DNA of 64,000 bases from Paenibacillus taichungensis. GTDB lineage: Bacteria; Bacillota; Bacilli; Paenibacillales; Paenibacillaceae. Under the pieces are notes generated by a model. It made no database searches. It saw only the letters and a program-made list of their open reading frames with translations, and was not told the origin of the DNA. The stretch spans positions 1 through 64,000 of the forward strand of contig NZ_JABMCC010000107.1 in assembly GCF_013359905.1 (NCBI RefSeq), read 5' to 3'. This document shows positions 32,977-41,114 of the stretch, one piece after another; within the stretch, counting starts at the first letter, position 1, and the number at the start of each line of letters is the position of its first letter. The position numbers were made by a program, and so were the translations under genes.

Positions 32977-34377
32977 TTGGATTCAAAAAATTCGATCAGA
33001 ACAAAATTGAGCAATTATATGTCTAGTAACAATGTTATACTATCTCATTTTGCTGATAAGGCTGGTATTAACTCCGGAACGTTAAGCCGGATTATCCAAG
33101 GTAATAAGACAATATCTATGAATCAACTAATTGCTATTACATTGGGGATGGGGCTGCCTGAGGATTACTTCTTTGAAGACTACATAGATGAATGTTTTTC
33201 CTTAATTATATCGATAAGAAGAATACGGCCATTTATAGTTCGTTGCGTTGAATTAAATCGATTAGACTGTGTCGAACAAGTCGTTTCCAGGCTGTTGGAT
33301 GATCTTTCATATGTTCCGGTACTGTTTGAATTAGCTGAAGAGTTATTTCACAATAATTATCATACCGCTGCAGGTATTCTTTACAAGAGTGTTCGTGAAA
33401 CGGAGAAATATCAACATTCCGAACGACTGGCATTATGTCACTACCGGTTGTTTGTGATCGATTTGGGTGAAGATTTAGAAGAGAATGTTCGCGCAGCAGC
33501 TCAATTTGAACTATATGTCTATCGTCTGGATGAGGCTGATCAACTAGAGGCCTTAAAACAGTTGATGCATGTTTATCGGATGGTTCATAAATGGGCGAAA
33601 GTCGATGCAGTGGCAAAGGAATTACATCGTATTGCAACGATTCAGTACAATTTACAGCAAAAGTCCGAACGAAAAGATTCTGAAGTAAAGCGGACAGAGC
33701 GCCCTATATACTATTATATTTTATATGCCTACCTAGCTAGATCTACAGCTTGTGAAGAATGTGGAGACTACAAGAGAGCATTAGAGTTCGTAACGCTATA
33801 TGGTAGCGGGCATAATTGGATTGAGGAGAACGATGAGGAAGCTAAACAAATTATCGAACAATTTTCAGAGTGGGCAGTTGCAAATACGTATCTTTACCGT
33901 TTAATGTCCGGGGACGTGGGAGTGCTTAATGAATACGCTGATTATGTGTCTTACCGTGAAGAAGAGATTTTTGTAGCTGTAAGACATATTGTTCAAGCCG
34001 CAAATTTTTACAGACTAAATGTAGATAACATTTTGGATCGTTTTGCGCCATACATACCATATCAATCAGACAAGAAAGATTTTGGCGAATACAAACCTGC
34101 TATTATGAAAGAAAGCTACGCCCAGTTCTTAGGTGAACTTGCGGTATATCGTTTTAATGAGGGTAAAGATGATATCTCTGCAATAAAAATTCTTTTAGAA
34201 GGTTTGGATATTTCGATTAAAATTAATAGTAGTAAGAACATCATTACATGTATGTCTCTTTTTGAACAACATCGAGATTGTGCGAACCTCGAACAAAGAG
34301 AGAAATTTAAAAAACTATCAAGCGAGGTGTATCAACTCAATGCGAAGAAAAACAATATATTACTTGATGCTTTGTAG
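32977..34377 (+). CDS. RRNPP-type quorum-sensing receptor/regulator, AloR-like (466 aa)
   Basis: The start TTG 32977 is 6 nt after GGAGGTG; an upstream frame has no such site. Residues about 5-65 form an XRE helix-turn-helix (LSHFADKAGINSGTLSRIIQ). The remaining 400 residues are helical hairpins of TPR type. This layout is that of the RRNPP receptors (PlcR, AimR and the AimR-like AloR proteins of Paenibacillus), which bind an imported short peptide and change DNA binding. The 3' end overlaps a signal-peptide-bearing propeptide gene at 34340, the classic receptor-pheromone arrangement. Confidence 0.85.
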   Translation: MDSKNSIRTKLSNYMSSNNVILSHFADKAGINSGTLSRIIQGNKTISMNQLIAITLGMGLPEDYFFEDYIDECFSLIISIRRIRPFIVRCVELNRLDCVEQVVSRLLDDLSYVPVLFELAEELFHNNYHTAAGILYKSVRETEKYQHSERLALCHYRLFVIDLGEDLEENVRAAAQFELYVYRLDEADQLEALKQLMHVYRMVHKWAKVDAVAKELHRIATIQYNLQQKSERKDSEVKRTERPIYYYILYAYLARSTACEECGDYKRALEFVTLYGSGHNWIEENDEEAKQIIEQFSEWAVANTYLYRLMSGDVGVLNEYADYVSYREEEIFVAVRHIVQAANFYRLNVDNILDRFAPYIPYQSDKKDFGEYKPAIMKESYAQFLGELAVYRFNEGKDDISAIKILLEGLDISIKINSSKNIITCMSLFEQHRDCANLEQREKFKKLSSEVYQLNAKKNNILLDAL

Positions 34378-34441
34378 TTTTGCTATTGTCGTATCCGCGC
34401 CCGTAGCGTTATCTACAATGGGACATGGATGGGGTACATAG
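34340..34441 (+). CDS. AloP-like quorum-sensing propeptide (33 aa)
   Basis: ATG 34340 lies inside the last codons of the receptor gene (38-nt overlap, different frame), 11 nt after GAGGTG. The peptide starts with a basic residue cluster and a hydrophobic export segment (MRRKTIYYLMLCSFAIVV) with an alanine-type cleavage area. It ends STMGHGWGT. Secreted pheromone precursors of this kind release a short C-terminal peptide; a GHGWGT-like hexapeptide is the natural candidate here. It is too short for standard gene calling. Confidence comes from overlap, signal sequence and partner. Confidence 0.75.
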   Translation: MRRKTIYYLMLCSFAIVVSAPVALSTMGHGWGT

Positions 34442-34527
34442 TCTAAAGTTATCTAACGGGGGATCAACTCCGCTGTCCTTCTCCGTATGATTAGGTAAAG
34501 TCTTTAGGTTGTTACTTTTTGTCTGTT

Positions 34528-34564
34528 AAACTCTCCCGCCTTGGTCGTGGAGGGTTTTTTTTTG
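34528..34564 (+). terminator. probable terminator after the quorum-sensing pair
   Basis: ACTCTCC and GGAGGGT pair imperfectly across about 11 nt and are followed by nine T bases. Confidence 0.55.
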
Positions 34565-34652
34565 TTCTATCTTTTGGTATCCATTTTTTGTCTTTAAATA
34601 ACATTTTAATTTTCTGTCAGTGAACCCTAATCTATTACAAAGGAGGATTAGG

Positions 34653-34838
34653 ATGATGACGAAAAAAAGAGTTCATATTCAAAGACGAATTGATCGTGCC
34701 AGAAAGCATCTTCATCTCTTGGTAGAGAAGCATGGTGGGATTCAGCACCCAGCAGTAATTAAACAATCGATGGTACTAGATGATTTAATAAATTTATATA
34801 ATCGAGATATAGCACAAGAGAAGAAGCAAGTTGAATAA
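34653..34838 (+). CDS. Spo0E-like aspartyl-phosphate phosphatase (61 aa)
   Basis: ATG 34653 (or 34656) follows AAAGGAGG. The small helical-hairpin protein contains the SxxxD signature as SMVLDDLINLY, preceded by RRIDRARKHLHLLVEKHG, exactly the Spo0E-family pattern. Family members dephosphorylate Spo0A~P and so delay or block sporulation. Carried next to an RRNPP quorum-sensing pair, it suggests the element can tune the host's decision to sporulate. Confidence 0.8.
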   Translation: MMTKKRVHIQRRIDRARKHLHLLVEKHGGIQHPAVIKQSMVLDDLINLYNRDIAQEKKQVE

Positions 34839-35323
34839 ACGAGAGAGGGATTATCAAATTCGGGCTAGGGTCAATGACATTACCCTCTACCAAGAATTGT
34901 GTTTCATCTAATTAACGATCTCGTGTCTGAGGTACTCAGTTGAATTTCAAAGGACATAAGGTAGGAATAGGAAAGTACAAACTTTTGGATCTTGTACCCA
35001 GGCTACGGGGCCTTCGGAGGAGGTTCTAAATACTATTCACCTGCTGTATGATAACATGGCCAGGAAGATTTGGCGGGACCATGAATTAACTCATCCAACT
35101 AGGAGTATATGTTGGGTAAAAACTTAAGGGCAAGCCTGGTGCGAGGGGGCTTAAATAATAAAATTGAATATATCTGATGATAGCACGTTCCTTTCTCAGT
35201 TGGATTCACGCTAGGTTTCTGATCGAAGTCAGTCGCTTAAGTTAGTGGGGTAGCAAGGGAGCGTTTGCACTAATATATAAAATAACGGCGATCCAGAGTT
35301 GGACAGCCGTGTAAGAGTTTTAA
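34839..35323. other. gene-free stretch
   Basis: No gene is supported. GC-richer blocks such as the one near 34990-35100 may be decayed coding sequence, but they cannot be assigned. Confidence 0.45.
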
Positions 35324-36229
35324 TTAGGAATCAGTTCTAGTGTCTACGCTATTTTGTTGTTCCGGTATTTTTTCTTTAGGTGTGATCTCCTGAAGAAGCT
35401 TAGAAACATTATTGGTATTCTGTGTATTTAACTCATTAATCACTTGATTCATTTTTTCTTGCCACGATAATTTCTCCTCTAAAAGATACTCTTTAGCTTC
35501 AGCTTCAACTTCTTTCCTTAGTAATTCCATGTCTCTTTTATGTTCCGCTTCTTTTCTAGCAACATTCTCTTTTGTATGCAATTCAAGGTTTTCATATTTT
35601 CTGTTTGTCTGCTCTAACTCACTACTCACAGAGTTTAACAAAAGTATCTTATTATTCATTTCTTCTTCATGGCGAGAGTTCATTTCATTGATTTCGAGTT
35701 TCAATCCTTCTGCAACTTTTACGGCATTTTCTTGTTTCTCAATCGTCCTCTTTAAATTCTGGTTTTCTACGGTAGTAAAGTTATTCAATTCTTCCAACAT
35801 TCGCAATGATCTAGTGACCTGTTCCAAATTAGTGCTTAACAGATCATTACTTTCCTGGACTAGAGCTAACTCTTCCTCTTTTTCATGAAGCTTCTTCTGA
35901 GTTAAAGAAAGTTGCTTCGTTAATTCCTCAAGCTTTCCTTCCATAAGAAATTTTTCCTTCTCCGTCTGTTCCTTAAGGTCATCTACAGTGTCGGCACCAC
36001 GTTGATACATCCGAATTAAGATATGGTATATCACATTCATATGTTTATGAAAATCTTTTAGATCATGCTCAGCTGCAGGGTCTTTTTCTAGCATGTTATG
36101 AACGTCTTCTCGTATCATTAAAGATTCTAACCATTCATATGCGTCCAAGCCAGACGCTGCGATCCTCTCATTAACAGTTTTAAGGGCATCCTCTGTCATC
36201 TTGATCCCTTTTGTTTTTTCTGAGGCCAT
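35324..36229 (-). CDS. long coiled-coil protein, possible plasmid DNA-binding/segregation factor (301 aa)
   Basis: ATG 36229 follows GGAGG. Residues about 1-60 (GIKMTEDALKTVNERIAASG) may form a small DNA-binding domain; residues about 90-275 are an unbroken heptad-rich coiled coil (TLNL...QKKLHEKEEELALV type). The architecture resembles KfrA-type plasmid proteins, though no sequence identity is claimed. Four GTTAAC sites lie directly upstream (36248-36310), suggesting autoregulation. Confidence 0.6.
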   Translation of the reverse strand: MASEKTKGIKMTEDALKTVNERIAASGLDAYEWLESLMIREDVHNMLEKDPAAEHDLKDFHKHMNVIYHILIRMYQRGADTVDDLKEQTEKEKFLMEGKLEELTKQLSLTQKKLHEKEEELALVQESNDLLSTNLEQVTRSLRMLEELNNFTTVENQNLKRTIEKQENAVKVAEGLKLEINEMNSRHEEEMNNKILLLNSVSSELEQTNRKYENLELHTKENVARKEAEHKRDMELLRKEVEAEAKEYLLEEKLSWQEKMNQVINELNTQNTNNVSKLLQEITPKEKIPEQQNSVDTRTDS

Positions 36230-36247
36230 ATTATTTTCCTCCAATCG

Positions 36248-36310
36248 GTTAACCTTTAAAACCTTATAAATAAGGTGTGTTAACTGGTTAACCAATAATA
36301 TTTAGTTAAC
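36248..36310. promoter_or_regulatory. four GTTAAC operator-like sites
   Basis: The palindrome GTTAAC occurs at 36248, 36279, 36287 and 36305, within 63 bp and just upstream of the coiled-coil gene. Two of them form GTTAACTGGTTAACC, an 8-bp period. About 0.03 would be expected by chance in this length. Confidence 0.65.
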
Positions 36311-36352
36311 TTTATCATTAATTCGTGCTAAATACCATGGGGAATGAACAAA

Positions 36353-36397
36353 AATTCCTAGCTTCCGATAAGGGATCGTTATCGGAAGCTAGGAATT
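36353..36397. repeat. 19-bp perfect inverted repeat
   Basis: AATTCCTAGCTTCCGATAA (36353-36371) and TTATCGGAAGCTAGGAATT (36379-36397) are exact complements with a 7-nt loop. There is no T-run on either side, so it is not a typical terminator. Confidence 0.75.
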
Positions 36398-36552
36398 GCC
36401 GCAATATACATATTGGATAAACGAAAAAGAGGGAGGAGATGTAATGTATTTTTGCAAGAGTTAGTATTTTGAGTGCTTACAGGAATCTTTTACAATCATA
36501 TTTTGATGATACAATGGAGTAATAAAGTAGAAGAGAAAGGGGATAGACGGGA

Positions 36553-37398
36553 ATGAGTGAGAATCAATATTTGGAATATGAGCTATTAGCAAAGGAAATC
36601 TACGATACCCTTCATAAAGCAGAAGGGGTCGGTACAATTGATATTATGCACAATGTTAAACTTACTGGAAATTCGGGTTGTAATCATCAGATCGATGTTT
36701 ATTGGGAATTTGAAATGGTTGGGGAAGTACATAGAGTCGCTGTGGAATGTAAAAATTATAATACTGAAGTCTCTGTCGGGAGAATAAGAGATTTTTTTGG
36801 AGTTCTTCATGATCTAGGTAACAATACCAAAGGAATATTTGTGACTAAGGTTGGTTATCAAAGTGGTGCTAAGAAATTCGGTGAATATTATGGGATCTCA
36901 TTGAAAGAAATGAGATTTCCAAATCAAGATGACTGGGAAGGCAGATTTAAGACCATTACAGGTGAATTTATTATGTTAGTTCCGGACAATATTAGATGCA
37001 CTGTTGATTATGATCAGAGATGGGTTTTGGAGAACTGCAAACAGGAGGATTTCAGTCCATCACAAAAAATAAAAATAGATCTCTATAAACTTCTTGTTGA
37101 AGATTCAGGCGGAAATATAATTAAATCGTACTCAGATATGTATAGAGAGGTACCCGTAATTAATCAGGAGGAAAGCATCAACCTGACACATACCTTTGAA
37201 TTTGAAAATGGTTACATAGTGCCTGATGGTATAAGGCTTAAAATCTTGAAGATTCATTTTACTTATGATGTAATCGCCCTTGCTAGTGAAACGGTTGTTA
37301 TTGAAGGAGATGAAATTGCAAAAGCGATTCTGAAAGATGTAACATCAGGAGATGTGAGATTCTTTGATAAATTAGGTAATGTGCGTAAAAGAGAATAG
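36553..37398 (+). CDS. Mrr-like restriction endonuclease domain protein (281 aa)
   Basis: ATG 36553 follows GAAAGGGG. The N-terminal 140 residues have the PD-(D/E)xK Mrr_cat pattern: HQIDVYWEF (Asp), AVECKNYN (ExK), then TKGIFVTKVGYQSGAKKF. The C-terminal half is beta-rich (INLTHTFEFENGYIVPDGIR) and of unknown kind. Mrr proteins cut modified foreign DNA; others serve in antiphage systems. No methylase partner is adjacent, which fits a type IV-like or solo defence role. Confidence 0.75.
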   Translation: MSENQYLEYELLAKEIYDTLHKAEGVGTIDIMHNVKLTGNSGCNHQIDVYWEFEMVGEVHRVAVECKNYNTEVSVGRIRDFFGVLHDLGNNTKGIFVTKVGYQSGAKKFGEYYGISLKEMRFPNQDDWEGRFKTITGEFIMLVPDNIRCTVDYDQRWVLENCKQEDFSPSQKIKIDLYKLLVEDSGGNIIKSYSDMYREVPVINQEESINLTHTFEFENGYIVPDGIRLKILKIHFTYDVIALASETVVIEGDEIAKAILKDVTSGDVRFFDKLGNVRKRE

Positions 37399-37428
37399 AT
37401 GTTCCAGATCTATTCTCTGATATCATTA
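37399..37428 (+). terminator. hairpin terminator after the Mrr-like gene
   Basis: AGAGAATAG and CTATTCTCT pair across 11 nt. The T-run is weak. Confidence 0.5.
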
Positions 37429-37430
37429 AT

Positions 37431-37715
37431 CTATGTATTATTTGATTTTGTTTGAGAGAGTATATAACAACTTTTACATTTGTGTTTTAAAAATACTTTC
37501 TTTCTACATCTTTTCATGTGGCAAACACTATAATCGTATTTTCGTAGATCATCCAATGTTTTGTAGGGCATTGCCTTGTAAGGGACATGAAATAATGGTA
37601 ATAGGTTCAACAAGTAATTTCTACATTTAAAACAATACTGTGCCTCTCTGTTCAATGAATGAAATTCTACTCTGCAATCTTCATTACAACAAATGCGAGT
37701 GTTTTTAATTTTCAA
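37431..37715 (-). CDS. small zinc-finger protein (94 aa)
   Basis: The start is TTG 37715, with AGAAGG 7 nt upstream. Two zinc-binding clusters are visible: CCNEDC with CFKC in the first half, and CHMKRC with CKSC in the second. The protein is strongly basic and likely binds nucleic acid. It is convergent with the Mrr-like gene across a shared hairpin. The unusual start codon lowers certainty. Confidence 0.5.
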   Translation of the reverse strand: MKIKNTRICCNEDCRVEFHSLNREAQYCFKCRNYLLNLLPLFHVPYKAMPYKTLDDLRKYDYSVCHMKRCRKKVFLKHKCKSCYILSQTKSNNT

Positions 37716-37888
37716 TAATCAACCTTCTTTACTTTAGTTGAAATATATTAATATCTTAACTTTGCTGCTATTTGGAGTCTAGGTAATCAGAGGGAATATT
37801 TCAAATTTCCAGCTGTTCATGATTGTGATTTATTAATCATCAGTTAAGCTTACATTAGTAATAAGATTTCAGGGGAGGGGTGGGATAT

Positions 37889-38206
37889 TTGTTGTCACAA
37901 GAATATCTGAAAAAATTAATTGTTAAAGAATTAGATGAAAGAGATCGACACAACAAGCATGAGAATCTTAATCAGATGTATCGTTTCTCCAGGATCTTCT
38001 TTCCGATCATCTTAGTTATTGGATCTCTTCTATTTGTTTTGGTATACAGCGGGGTCTCATTGAGTGCTTCCCAAATTAAAGATATTTTGTTAACTAGGAT
38101 TACCTACATCCTATCAATTATGTTTTTCATTTTTAGTTTCCTCGGAATATTGTTAACATTGTGGCTTCGTACTCAGTTAAAAGTGCTTAAGGGGAAATCG
38201 TTATGA
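37889..38206 (+). CDS. two-span membrane protein (105 aa)
   Basis: TTG 37889 follows GGGGAGGGG. A charged N-terminal helix (YLKKLIVKELDERDRHNKH) is followed by two membrane spans (FFPIILVIGSLLFVLVYSG and ILSIMFFIFSFLGILLTLWL). The stop overlaps the start of the tyrosine recombinase gene by 4 nt (ATGA), so the two are coupled. Its role is unknown. Confidence 0.6.
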   Translation: MLSQEYLKKLIVKELDERDRHNKHENLNQMYRFSRIFFPIILVIGSLLFVLVYSGVSLSASQIKDILLTRITYILSIMFFIFSFLGILLTLWLRTQLKVLKGKSL

Positions 38207-39192
38207 AAAGAGTGCGTGCTGAACTTCAAGAGGATAAGCCGAATGATGCTCTTGAAGCCAGGAAGGAAATACTTATTAAAAATGGAAAAAGGCTTATTGG
38301 ACTTTCTCATTCAAGTAACACGAACAGTGCTTACAGAAGTGACTGGGCTCAATTTGAGAAATGGTGTGCTCAGCATCACTATACAAGTCTGCCAGCAAGT
38401 GAAGAATGTATAGGAAGTTATATATCTGATTTAGTATTACAGGATTATAAAGCAAATACGATCAAGCGTAAGATTAATGCTCTTCAATTTGCGCACCAGG
38501 TTGCCGAGAAAGTGTTACCTATTACACATTCCATTCAATTGATGTTAGCTGGCACCCGTAAAGAATTAGGAACTAAACAACAAGGAAAAGCCCCTCTCAC
38601 AATCAAGATGTTAAAGCAAATGGTAGAAGCTACAAACACAATTGATAACAGGCTTAAAAGTTGCAGGGATAAAGCTTTGTTACTCATTGGTTTCTTGGGG
38701 GCATTCAGAAGAAGTGAGATTGTTAGTATTGATGTTGAGGATATAAAGATTGAGCCTGAAGGGTTAGTTGTTAACCTGAGAAGATCTAAGACAGACCAAG
38801 AGGGGGAGTCTGCGCTGATTGGACTACCAAAAAGTCGAGACGAGCGTACTTGTCCTATCATAGCGTTCAAAAATTGGATAGAACTTTCTCAAATAAAGAG
38901 TGGTCCTGTATTTCAAAGTGTAAATCGTCACGGAAACTTAACTGGAAAGCGTCTCTCTGATCGCGCAATTGCAAATGTAGTCAAAGAATATGTTGAATTA
39001 TGTGGTTATGATTCGGTAAACTTTTCTGGCCATAGCTTAAGAGCGGGTTTTGTTACTGAAGCAGCAAGAGCGGGCGCGAATGAAAGATCTATTGCCAATC
39101 AGAGTCGTCATAAATCAATGAAAACACTAAGACGATATATCCGGATGGGGAATGTGTTTACTGAGAATGCCGCCAATGATCTTGGACTTTAA
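38203..39192 (+). CDS. tyrosine recombinase/integrase (329 aa)
   Basis: All catalytic residues are visible: Arg in LGAFRRSEIVS, HxxR in FSGHSLRAGF, His in NQSRHKSM and the nucleophile Tyr in LRRYIRMG. The N-terminal core-binding domain contains NSAYRSDWAQFEKWC. The enzyme could resolve plasmid multimers or integrate the element. No att or dif-like site was identified. The ATGA overlap with the upstream membrane-protein gene shows co-translation. Confidence 0.85.
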   Translation: MKRVRAELQEDKPNDALEARKEILIKNGKRLIGLSHSSNTNSAYRSDWAQFEKWCAQHHYTSLPASEECIGSYISDLVLQDYKANTIKRKINALQFAHQVAEKVLPITHSIQLMLAGTRKELGTKQQGKAPLTIKMLKQMVEATNTIDNRLKSCRDKALLLIGFLGAFRRSEIVSIDVEDIKIEPEGLVVNLRRSKTDQEGESALIGLPKSRDERTCPIIAFKNWIELSQIKSGPVFQSVNRHGNLTGKRLSDRAIANVVKEYVELCGYDSVNFSGHSLRAGFVTEAARAGANERSIANQSRHKSMKTLRRYIRMGNVFTENAANDLGL

Positions 39193-39210
39193 ACAGTATA
39201 GAATCACAAA

Positions 39211-39240
39211 AAAAGCGAGTTCCAATTGGAACTCGCTTTC
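39211..39240. terminator. bidirectional terminator
   Basis: AAAAGCGAGTTCCAATTGGA followed by ACTCGCTTTC: a 22-bp continuous palindrome (39215-39236) with A/T ends between the recombinase and the convergent XRE gene. Confidence 0.75.
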
Positions 39241-39243
39241 TTG

Positions 39244-39948
39244 TTATTTTTCTTCCATTTGTCTTTGAGAAGCATCTGAAAAAATAACTTTTACGGCTGC
39301 TATTATTTTACCTTTGTCCTCTTTAGAAAGAGGCTTTCCGTATAGTTGTACACCAGCTCCATTGATGAAGGAGAGTAATTCGTTGAGTTCCGGAGTATCT
39401 GGGTGGAAACCTTTTTTGTCTGCCGCGTAACCAGCAAGATAATCTGGCGTAACCTTCAGTGCTGCTGCAAGGCTATAAATTTCTTCAATAGTTGCTCTTA
39501 CCGTTCCTTCAAGTATTTCAGTAATCTGCTCCATTGAAATCTCTGTTTTCTTAGCCAACTTCAGAATACTAACTGAATTTTCTTTAATCAGTTGCTCTAG
39601 TCGGTTTACAAAAATAACATTTCGTTCATCGTCTGAGATCTCAGGTTGAGCTTTTTTAACAATGCCTGCCTTTTCAAGCAGAGTTTCATACGGTATTTCA
39701 TAACCCCTAGCAAATTTTTGAAGTTTATCTGTTTGAATGATGATTTCTTTTTGTGAGCGGGGGTCAATACCGTTTTCAACATTTTTGATATAAGAATGAC
39801 TAATACCTGTTACGTCTGAAGCCTGTCGGTAAGAGTAACCTTTGTCTTCTCTTATTTGTCGCAGGTACTGTCCTAATACAATCGGTGCTGAAAGGAGTGC
39901 AGGGTGATTCGGATCTATAGTTGTTGTTGAGTTCTTATCGTTAGTCAT
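39244..39948 (-). CDS. XRE regulator with two helix-turn-helix regions (234 aa)
   Basis: ATG 39948 follows AGGTGGAA; an upstream start lacks this. Residues about 25-90 form the main HTH (YRQASDVTGISHSYIKNVEN). A second HTH-like segment lies at residues about 130-185 (LAKKTEISMEQITEILEG). It faces the conjugation operon across 320 bp holding operator-like palindromes. A role as the transfer-operon repressor is inferred from position. Confidence 0.75.
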   Translation of the reverse strand: MTNDKNSTTTIDPNHPALLSAPIVLGQYLRQIREDKGYSYRQASDVTGISHSYIKNVENGIDPRSQKEIIIQTDKLQKFARGYEIPYETLLEKAGIVKKAQPEISDDERNVIFVNRLEQLIKENSVSILKLAKKTEISMEQITEILEGTVRATIEEIYSLAAALKVTPDYLAGYAADKKGFHPDTPELNELLSFINGAGVQLYGKPLSKEDKGKIIAAVKVIFSDASQRQMEEK

Positions 39949-40010
39949 TTTTATTTCCACCTTTCTTATTCTCAATCAAAGGTTCAAACATTATATACAC
40001 ATCTAAGGAA

Positions 40011-40035
40011 GTTCAATAAAGAGGTCCAATTGAAC
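40011..40035. promoter_or_regulatory. inverted-repeat operator candidate at the XRE promoter
   Basis: GTTCAAT (40011-40017) and ATTGAAC (40029-40035) are inverted 7-mers 11 nt apart, about 65 bp upstream of the XRE start. Confidence 0.45.
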
Positions 40036-40138
40036 AAAATTTGATGATCGCCATTGTTATAATAATATTCCCTAACTGCTTTTGTGTAAACGAGTGTAAA
40101 ACTTAATATACATTTATTAAAATAAGTGTAATTCATGA

Positions 40139-40166
40139 TTGACACTCTTAGTGTATATTCTGTAAT
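40139..40166 (+). promoter_or_regulatory. conjugation-operon promoter with embedded operator
   Basis: TTGACA (40139-40144) and TGTAAT (40161-40166) are spaced by 16 bp. Between them lies ACACTCTTAGTGT (40142-40154), a 5-bp-arm palindrome. Related AGTGTAA motifs stand upstream near 40093 and 40125. A protein bound here would block RNA polymerase. Confidence 0.6.
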
Positions 40167-40195
40167 ATAAGCATTGAAAGTTGTTTTGAAATTCT

Positions 40196-40218
40196 CCCGT
40201 CTACCAAACGGGTTTTTG
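40196..40218 (+). terminator. leader terminator of the conjugation operon
   Basis: CCCGT, a 7-nt loop, ACGGG, then TTTTT. The short GC stem and T-run stand between the promoter and the first gene. Confidence 0.5.
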
Positions 40219-40268
40219 TTTCTTACATAAATTTAATTAGTTTTGGTTCTGAAAGGAGATTGTAACGA

Positions 40269-40520
40269 TTGACAGTTTTAAATAGAGCCTTGCCTGAAGT
40301 TAATCCGTCAATTCAAGTTATTGTTAAAAGTAATCTTCGTTCTTTTCGAAAAAAGAACGGTGAAACGCAAGATGAATTAGCAAGAGCTATAGGAGTTACT
40401 CGTCAAACAATCCTCAAAATTGAGAAGAATGGACAAGTTCCTGTTTTTATCTTGGCTGCATTACTGGCGAATCACTACAATGCAACAATTGAAGAGATCT
40501 TTGAATGTTCATTCAATTGA
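40269..40520 (+). CDS. small XRE/Cro-type regulator (83 aa)
   Basis: TTG 40269 follows AAAGGAGA. The core LRSFRKKNGETQDELARAIG, then VTRQTILKIEKNGQVP, is a compact helix-turn-helix of the YgzD type, with a short C-terminal helix. It is the first gene downstream of the operator-containing promoter, so it may act with or against the divergent XRE protein as a transfer switch. Confidence 0.8.
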   Translation: MTVLNRALPEVNPSIQVIVKSNLRSFRKKNGETQDELARAIGVTRQTILKIEKNGQVPVFILAALLANHYNATIEEIFECSFN

Positions 40521-40671
40521 TTTTTGTATTTCTTGGAATACGAAAATGTATACCGTCGATTACATTTTAGCATAAAAGTAATTTTTAGAATAGCATTATC
40601 GAAAAAAAATCAGTCTCTAAGCTTAAGTATTTTTTAGTTTTCACTAAGTGAGATGGTAAAGGGTGAGTGCG

Positions 40672-41079
40672 TTGAAAACATCTATTGAGCTATTGGCAAG
40701 TTATCAGGGTAATCGAAGTCAGGTTCTAAAAGATAAACGGATTCAACAGGAAATAAGTCTCGCTGATTATTTAAGTGATGAAGAAAGAGAAGATCTTTTG
40801 CACACTCGTAACATGAGCAGGATCGTTTCTCATTGTAATTTTGCAATCCAAACGATTGGTTACCCGATCGGGGAAAAGGTTGATGATAAGCACCTTTCAA
40901 TTTTAAGTGAGATTGAAGTCGCAATCATTAAACAGAGGTTAGAAGAAGGATCGGGCTTTGATGAGATTGGTAAGGTGTATGGATACTTTCCAGCTGTAAC
41001 GAAAGATATTTTCAGTAAAGCACTTCGTAAGCTCACAAAGCATATTCGTGATAACACTGTCGGAAATGAGAAGGAATAA
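40672..41079 (+). CDS. sigma-like helical protein (135 aa)
   Basis: TTG 40672 fits AAAGGG at 8 nt better than GTG 40663. The C-terminal half (LSEIEVAIIKQRLEEGSGFD, then EIGKVYGYFPAVTKDIFSKAL) resembles a sigma region 4 helix-turn-helix; the N-terminal half is helical. It may be a transcription activator of the transfer operon. No closer family is recognised. Confidence 0.5.
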   Translation: MKTSIELLASYQGNRSQVLKDKRIQQEISLADYLSDEEREDLLHTRNMSRIVSHCNFAIQTIGYPIGEKVDDKHLSILSEIEVAIIKQRLEEGSGFDEIGKVYGYFPAVTKDIFSKALRKLTKHIRDNTVGNEKE

Positions 41080-41114
41080 ATTTATTTAAATCATTTTTAT
41101 CGGGAGGAATAACC

